Below are positions 61,096 through 64,000 of a DNA stretch of 64,000 nt, piece by piece. This DNA comes from Nocardia ninae NBRC 108245 (GTDB lineage: Bacteria > Actinomycetota > Actinomycetes > Mycobacteriales > Mycobacteriaceae), in the NCBI RefSeq assembly GCF_007990755.1, contig NZ_BJXA01000007.1, forward strand, positions 111,244 to 175,243, in the 5' to 3' direction. The notes beneath the pieces were generated by a model that worked only from the letters and a program-made list of their open reading frames with translations, had not been told where the DNA came from and made no database searches. The translations under genes were made by a program, and so were the position numbers. The stretch's first letter is position 1, and each line of letters begins with the position of its first letter.

Positions 61096-61874
61096 GCTGC
61101 GAGAAAAGGATGAACGGCGGCCGCGAAGTCGCGGTAGCGGTCGCGATGGATGCTGTGCCCGCAGGCGAAGGCGGTGACCGTGCAGTCGGCGATGGCGGCG
61201 CGCATGAGCGCCAGCTTCGCCGGATCGACCATGCCACCGGGGCCGCCGCGCAGCACCAGCGTCCGCGCGGTGATGTCGGAGAGCCGGTCCCACCACTCCG
61301 GATTCGGTTTGCGGAACTGTTCCAGCGCAGTCCTGGTCATGGACCGGTCGAAGGCCAGTACCGCGCGCGGATGCCTGGCCAGGCTGCTCGTGGCGTGCCA
61401 CAGTTCGGGCACGGTCGGGAAACGGCGGGTCAGCCGCAGTTCTTCGGCGCCGGACTGCAGCGGCAGCGGGCACTCCTCGATGACCAGGCGGCGCACCAGC
61501 TCCGGGCGCTCCTGCGCGACGCAGGAGACGGCGTAGCCGCCCAGCGAGTGTCCGACCAGATCGACCGTGGACAGTTCCAGTCGGTCGCACAGTTTCAGTA
61601 CGTCGGCGCCGAATTCGTCGAATCGGTACGAGTCGGTGTGTGAGCTGCGGCCGTGGCCACGCAGGTCGGGAATGATGACCCGGCGGCCCGCCTGCACCAG
61701 CGCGCGGGCGAAGCGGTCCCAGGTGTGCCCGTCCCCGCCCATGCCGTGCACCAGGACCACGGGCACGTCGGCACCTGCGGTCGCCCCGGAATCCCGGTAG
61801 GCGATCCGCACGTCACCGAAGGCAAGTCTGGTTACCGCGAGATCCACGATCTTCGAGAGTACTGGGGTTGTCAT
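61092..61874 (-). CDS. Alpha/beta-fold hydrolase coupled to the sucrase-ferredoxin gene
   Basis: 260 residues from the ATG at 61874. Oxyanion HGMGGDGHTWDRFARAL, nucleophile elbow VGHSLGGYAV, His in CGHSIHRDR: a standard esterase/haloperoxidase-like enzyme. Acid probably in VLRGGPGGMVDP. Its stop overlaps the start of the next gene. Substrate unknown; GGAAG precedes the ATG. Confidence 0.86.
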   Translation of the reverse strand: MTTPVLSKIVDLAVTRLAFGDVRIAYRDSGATAGADVPVVLVHGMGGDGHTWDRFARALVQAGRRVIIPDLRGHGRSSHTDSYRFDEFGADVLKLCDRLELSTVDLVGHSLGGYAVSCVAQERPELVRRLVIEECPLPLQSGAEELRLTRRFPTVPELWHATSSLARHPRAVLAFDRSMTRTALEQFRKPNPEWWDRLSDITARTLVLRGGPGGMVDPAKLALMRAAIADCTVTAFACGHSIHRDRYRDFAAAVHPFLAA

Positions 61875-62049
61875 CTTCCGACCTGCGACTTGTCGCACGG
61901 ATCACGTGAGCCGGGCACCACATCGTAGGTCGCACACCTTTCGCCGCCCGCGTGTCGAGCGCACGACTCGGGCGCAATCGCGATGGTCTCGTGGAGCAGG
62001 CAGCCGAAATTGTCTGGCGAATCCCGGTGGGCCGCGAAATACTCCGCGC

Positions 62050-62757
62050 ATGCCGTCATTCGCGGATTACGACCGCCGAAACTACCGCACCGTCGATGTG
62101 GCCACCGGATACGACGGATGGGCGCCGACCTACGAGCAGACCGTCATGGACGAGATGGATCTCGCGCTGCTGGCCCGGCTGCGGCGTCCGGAGTGGTCGC
62201 GGGTGCGCCGCGCCGCCGACCTGGGGTGCGGGACGGGGCGGACCGGCGCCTGGCTGCGCACGCAGGGGGTTTCCCATATCGACGGTGTCGATGTGAGCGC
62301 GGGGATGCTGGAGCGGGCCGCGGCGCGCGGGGCACACACCACACTCACCCAGGCGGACGTGCGCGCCACCGGGCTGGCCGACGGCAGCTACGACCTGGTG
62401 ATCGCCTCACTGATCGATGAGCACCTGCCCGAGCTGGCGCCGTTCTACGCCGAGGCGTGGCGGCTGGCCGCGCCCGGCGCGCTGTGCGTCCTGGTCAGCT
62501 TCCATCCGCAATTCATGATGACGACCGGGATGCCGACGCACTACACGCCCCAGGGTGGCGAGCCGGTGTCGATCAGCACGAACCTGCACCTGCTCAGCGA
62601 GCATGTGACGGCGGCGCTGGACGCGGGCTGGGTGCTCGCCGAGCTCACCGAGACGCTGATCGACGACACCTGGCTCGCGGCCAAGCCGAAGTGGCGGGAT
62701 CTGCGCGGACAGCCCTTCACCATGGCGACGGTGTGGTCGCGGCCCGCTCAGTCGTAA
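62050..62757 (+). CDS. Class I SAM-dependent methyltransferase
   Basis: 235 residues. Motif I ADLGCGTGRTGAWL, motif post-I HIDGVDVSAGMLE, motif II region ADGSYDLVIASLIDEHLPEL, then APGALCVLVSFHP. It looks like a small-molecule (methyltransferase 11 type) enzyme; no substrate clue. The ATG at 62050 begins the fold. Its last 10 bp overlap the end of the convergent imuB. Confidence 0.86.
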   Translation: MPSFADYDRRNYRTVDVATGYDGWAPTYEQTVMDEMDLALLARLRRPEWSRVRRAADLGCGTGRTGAWLRTQGVSHIDGVDVSAGMLERAAARGAHTTLTQADVRATGLADGSYDLVIASLIDEHLPELAPFYAEAWRLAAPGALCVLVSFHPQFMMTTGMPTHYTPQGGEPVSISTNLHLLSEHVTAALDAGWVLAELTETLIDDTWLAAKPKWRDLRGQPFTMATVWSRPAQS

Positions 62758-64000
62758 AGTCCTTCGGCGCGCCAGATCTCGTCGTGGTAGACGAGCAGTA
62801 GCACCCGGACGTCGGGCGGCGCACCGTCCAGCTGGACCTGCGCGCGTGCGGTGAAAGTGGTTGGGGCGTCGGTGTTCTCGGTCGGCTCCGGCACCCACCA
62901 GCGCTCGTCCACCGGCCACGGCCCCGCCCACCCGGTCAGCCGCCACTGCCTGCTGCCCCAGTGCAGGCGGGCCGGGTCGGCGCTGAACAGGGCGCGCTCG
63001 GTGACCTGGATCGGCGTGCCGTCCACCGCTTCCAGACGGACCTGCGGCCGATTGAGCAGAAGCAGCGCGGGGGCGGGCTCGGGTAACCGGCCCGGCCACG
63101 GCTGGGCCGGGTCGGCGGCGGGCACGGGTTCGTCACCGAGCGCGACCAGCGTGATGCGCTCGACGGGCCCGCGGCCGCCGCTGAGCACGCCGACCCGCAC
63201 CGCTTCGCCACCGAGCAGACCCTGCACCCGGACCAGCGCGCGGCGGGCCCGCTCCTCCTCCTCGCCGACACCACCCCACAGTCCGAGCTGCAGCGCACCC
63301 GCCGCCACCACCTCGACCGGTTCCAGGCGCAGCAGGGTGATCGGCGCGGTGGGCCGGTCGCGCCGGGTGAGCCAGCCGTCCAGCTGCCAGCGCACCCGGT
63401 CGGCGGTACCGTCCGGTGTCAGCGGTTCGGCACACCGCCAGATCCGCGAAAGCTCCTCCCCTGCATCGGTTTCCGCGTATATCGACAATCGGGTGCAGGC
63501 CAGGCCCGCGTTCGACAGTTCGGCGTGCAGTTGGGCGGCGAGCATGCGGCCCGCGAAGGCGGCGGCATCGACCCGTTCGATCGGCGGGTCGCAGGGATAC
63601 TGCACCGTCAGATCCTTGGGTGGTTGCCGCGCGGAGGGTGGGCGCTCCGGCTGGGCCTGCGCGCACCGGTGCGCCAGCACGGCATCGGCGCCGAACCGCG
63701 AGGCGACCTCGGCGGGCGACAGCGCGGCGAAATCACCGATGCGGCGTAAACCCAAGCGGTGCAACAGATCCACCAGATCTTCGCGCTCCGGCGCGGCCAG
63801 GCTCGGCTCGACCGCGAGCTCGCGCACCGGCATCGGCGCGAGAAACCGCGCACCCGCCCCGGCGGGCACGATGGCGCCGCGCCGGGCGGCGATCACCGCC
63901 GTGGACAACTCGTCGGCGATGCCGATCTGCGCCTCCACCCCGGTGGCGGCCGCCGCGTCGACGAGCCGCTCGGCCGCCGCCTCCTCGGAACCGAAGAACC
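62748..64000 (-). CDS. imuB: ImuB, Y-family-like mutasome scaffold (N terminus beyond right edge)
   Basis: C-terminal 416 or so residues of ImuB, an inactive Y-family polymerase relative that tethers DnaE2 to the beta clamp. The palm/little-finger region is visible (LLHRLGLRRIGDFAALSPAEVASRFGADAVLAHRCAQ, DLTVQYPCDPPIERVDAAAFAGRMLAAQLHAEL), then the clamp-binding motif QLGLWG and a long C-terminal tail ending HDEIWRAEGLYD. The catalytic N terminus lies beyond position 64000. Four kb from dnaE2 on the same strand; imuA' would be expected just upstream, outside the window. Confidence 0.93.
   Translation of the reverse strand, partial: FFGSEEAAAERLVDAAAATGVEAQIGIADELSTAVIAARRGAIVPAGAGARFLAPMPVRELAVEPSLAAPEREDLVDLLHRLGLRRIGDFAALSPAEVASRFGADAVLAHRCAQAQPERPPSARQPPKDLTVQYPCDPPIERVDAAAFAGRMLAAQLHAELSNAGLACTRLSIYAETDAGEELSRIWRCAEPLTPDGTADRVRWQLDGWLTRRDRPTAPITLLRLEPVEVVAAGALQLGLWGGVGEEEERARRALVRVQGLLGGEAVRVGVLSGGRGPVERITLVALGDEPVPAADPAQPWPGRLPEPAPALLLLNRPQVRLEAVDGTPIQVTERALFSADPARLHWGSRQWRLTGWAGPWPVDERWWVPEPTENTDAPTTFTARAQVQLDGAPPDVRVLLLVYHDEIWRAEGLYD

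Overview
The window is high-GC actinobacterial DNA and most resembles Nocardia or a close relative in Mycobacteriales. The main evidence is gene order. deoA, cdd, sdhCDAB, a dacB-type carboxypeptidase, yihY, trpS, icd, metY-metX, a DUF3017 gene, trmL, dnaE2 and imuB follow the order and orientation I remember for the Rv3314c to Rv3394c stretch of Mycobacterium tuberculosis, with accessory genes between them. Other signs are GTG starts, F420-type enzymes, many TetR regulators, hairpin terminators without T tracts, a SAM-IV riboswitch and the DnaE2/ImuB mutasome. No rRNA, tRNA, IS element, prophage or CRISPR array was seen.

Layout. 1-5.4 kb: nucleoside salvage (deoA, cdd), interrupted by a tandem pair of small genes, then the sdhCDAB operon with an 80-bp insertion between sdhC and sdhD. 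5.5-17.2 kb: two paralogous exported TAP-type hydrolases flank a GT-C-like membrane protein, F420-type enzymes, a Gly/Ala/Ser-rich secreted repeat protein, a Tat-exported PhoD phosphatase, a TetR/DUF4386 pair with twin operators, and RadC. 17.2-29.3 kb: orphan VapB, phenylalanine hydroxylase, an MFS-TetR operon, D,D-carboxypeptidase, YihY, TrpS, an MpaB-like oxygenase with a divergent TetR that carries a 51-bp minisatellite, an exonuclease III / secreted RNase / barstar operon, and an alpha/beta hydrolase. 29.3-43.9 kb: a heptad-repeat coiled-coil protein, a five-gene beta-oxidation operon (thiolase, SRPBCC, MaoC hydratase, SDR, acyl-CoA dehydrogenase), an NCS1 permease, a beta-lactamase-fold hydrolase, the TetR that probably controls the beta-oxidation operon, an MFS exporter, a GlxA-type regulator and an imine-reductase-like enzyme. 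43.9-54.1 kb: icd, the metY-metX methionine operon behind a composite leader, a second TetR/MpaB-like pair, RidA, TrmL, YggU and a DUF4349 lipoprotein. 54.2-64 kb: an M48 protease, dnaE2 with a small upstream partner and an SOS-type box, an SDR, a hydrolase/sucrase-ferredoxin pair, a methyltransferase and the 3' part of imuB.

Most notable features. (i) The metYX leader has a SAM-IV aptamer followed within 7 nt by a Shine-Dalgarno and a 10-codon ORF, MCCCTSPLTR, whose Cys codons can pair with the segment before metY. This suggests combined SAM and cysteine sensing. (ii) A TetR gene starts with an in-frame array of 51-bp repeats, each holding a dyad. (iii) The small gene upstream of dnaE2 lies behind an almost perfect actinobacterial LexA box. 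(iv) Near-identical palindromes in front of the beta-oxidation operon and the TetR gene 4 kb away imply one regulon. (v) A secreted guanyl-type RNase overlaps both exonuclease III and its barstar inhibitor.

All calls come from reading sequence and translations without database searches. Family names rest on recognised motifs, and operators and terminators on visible symmetry.
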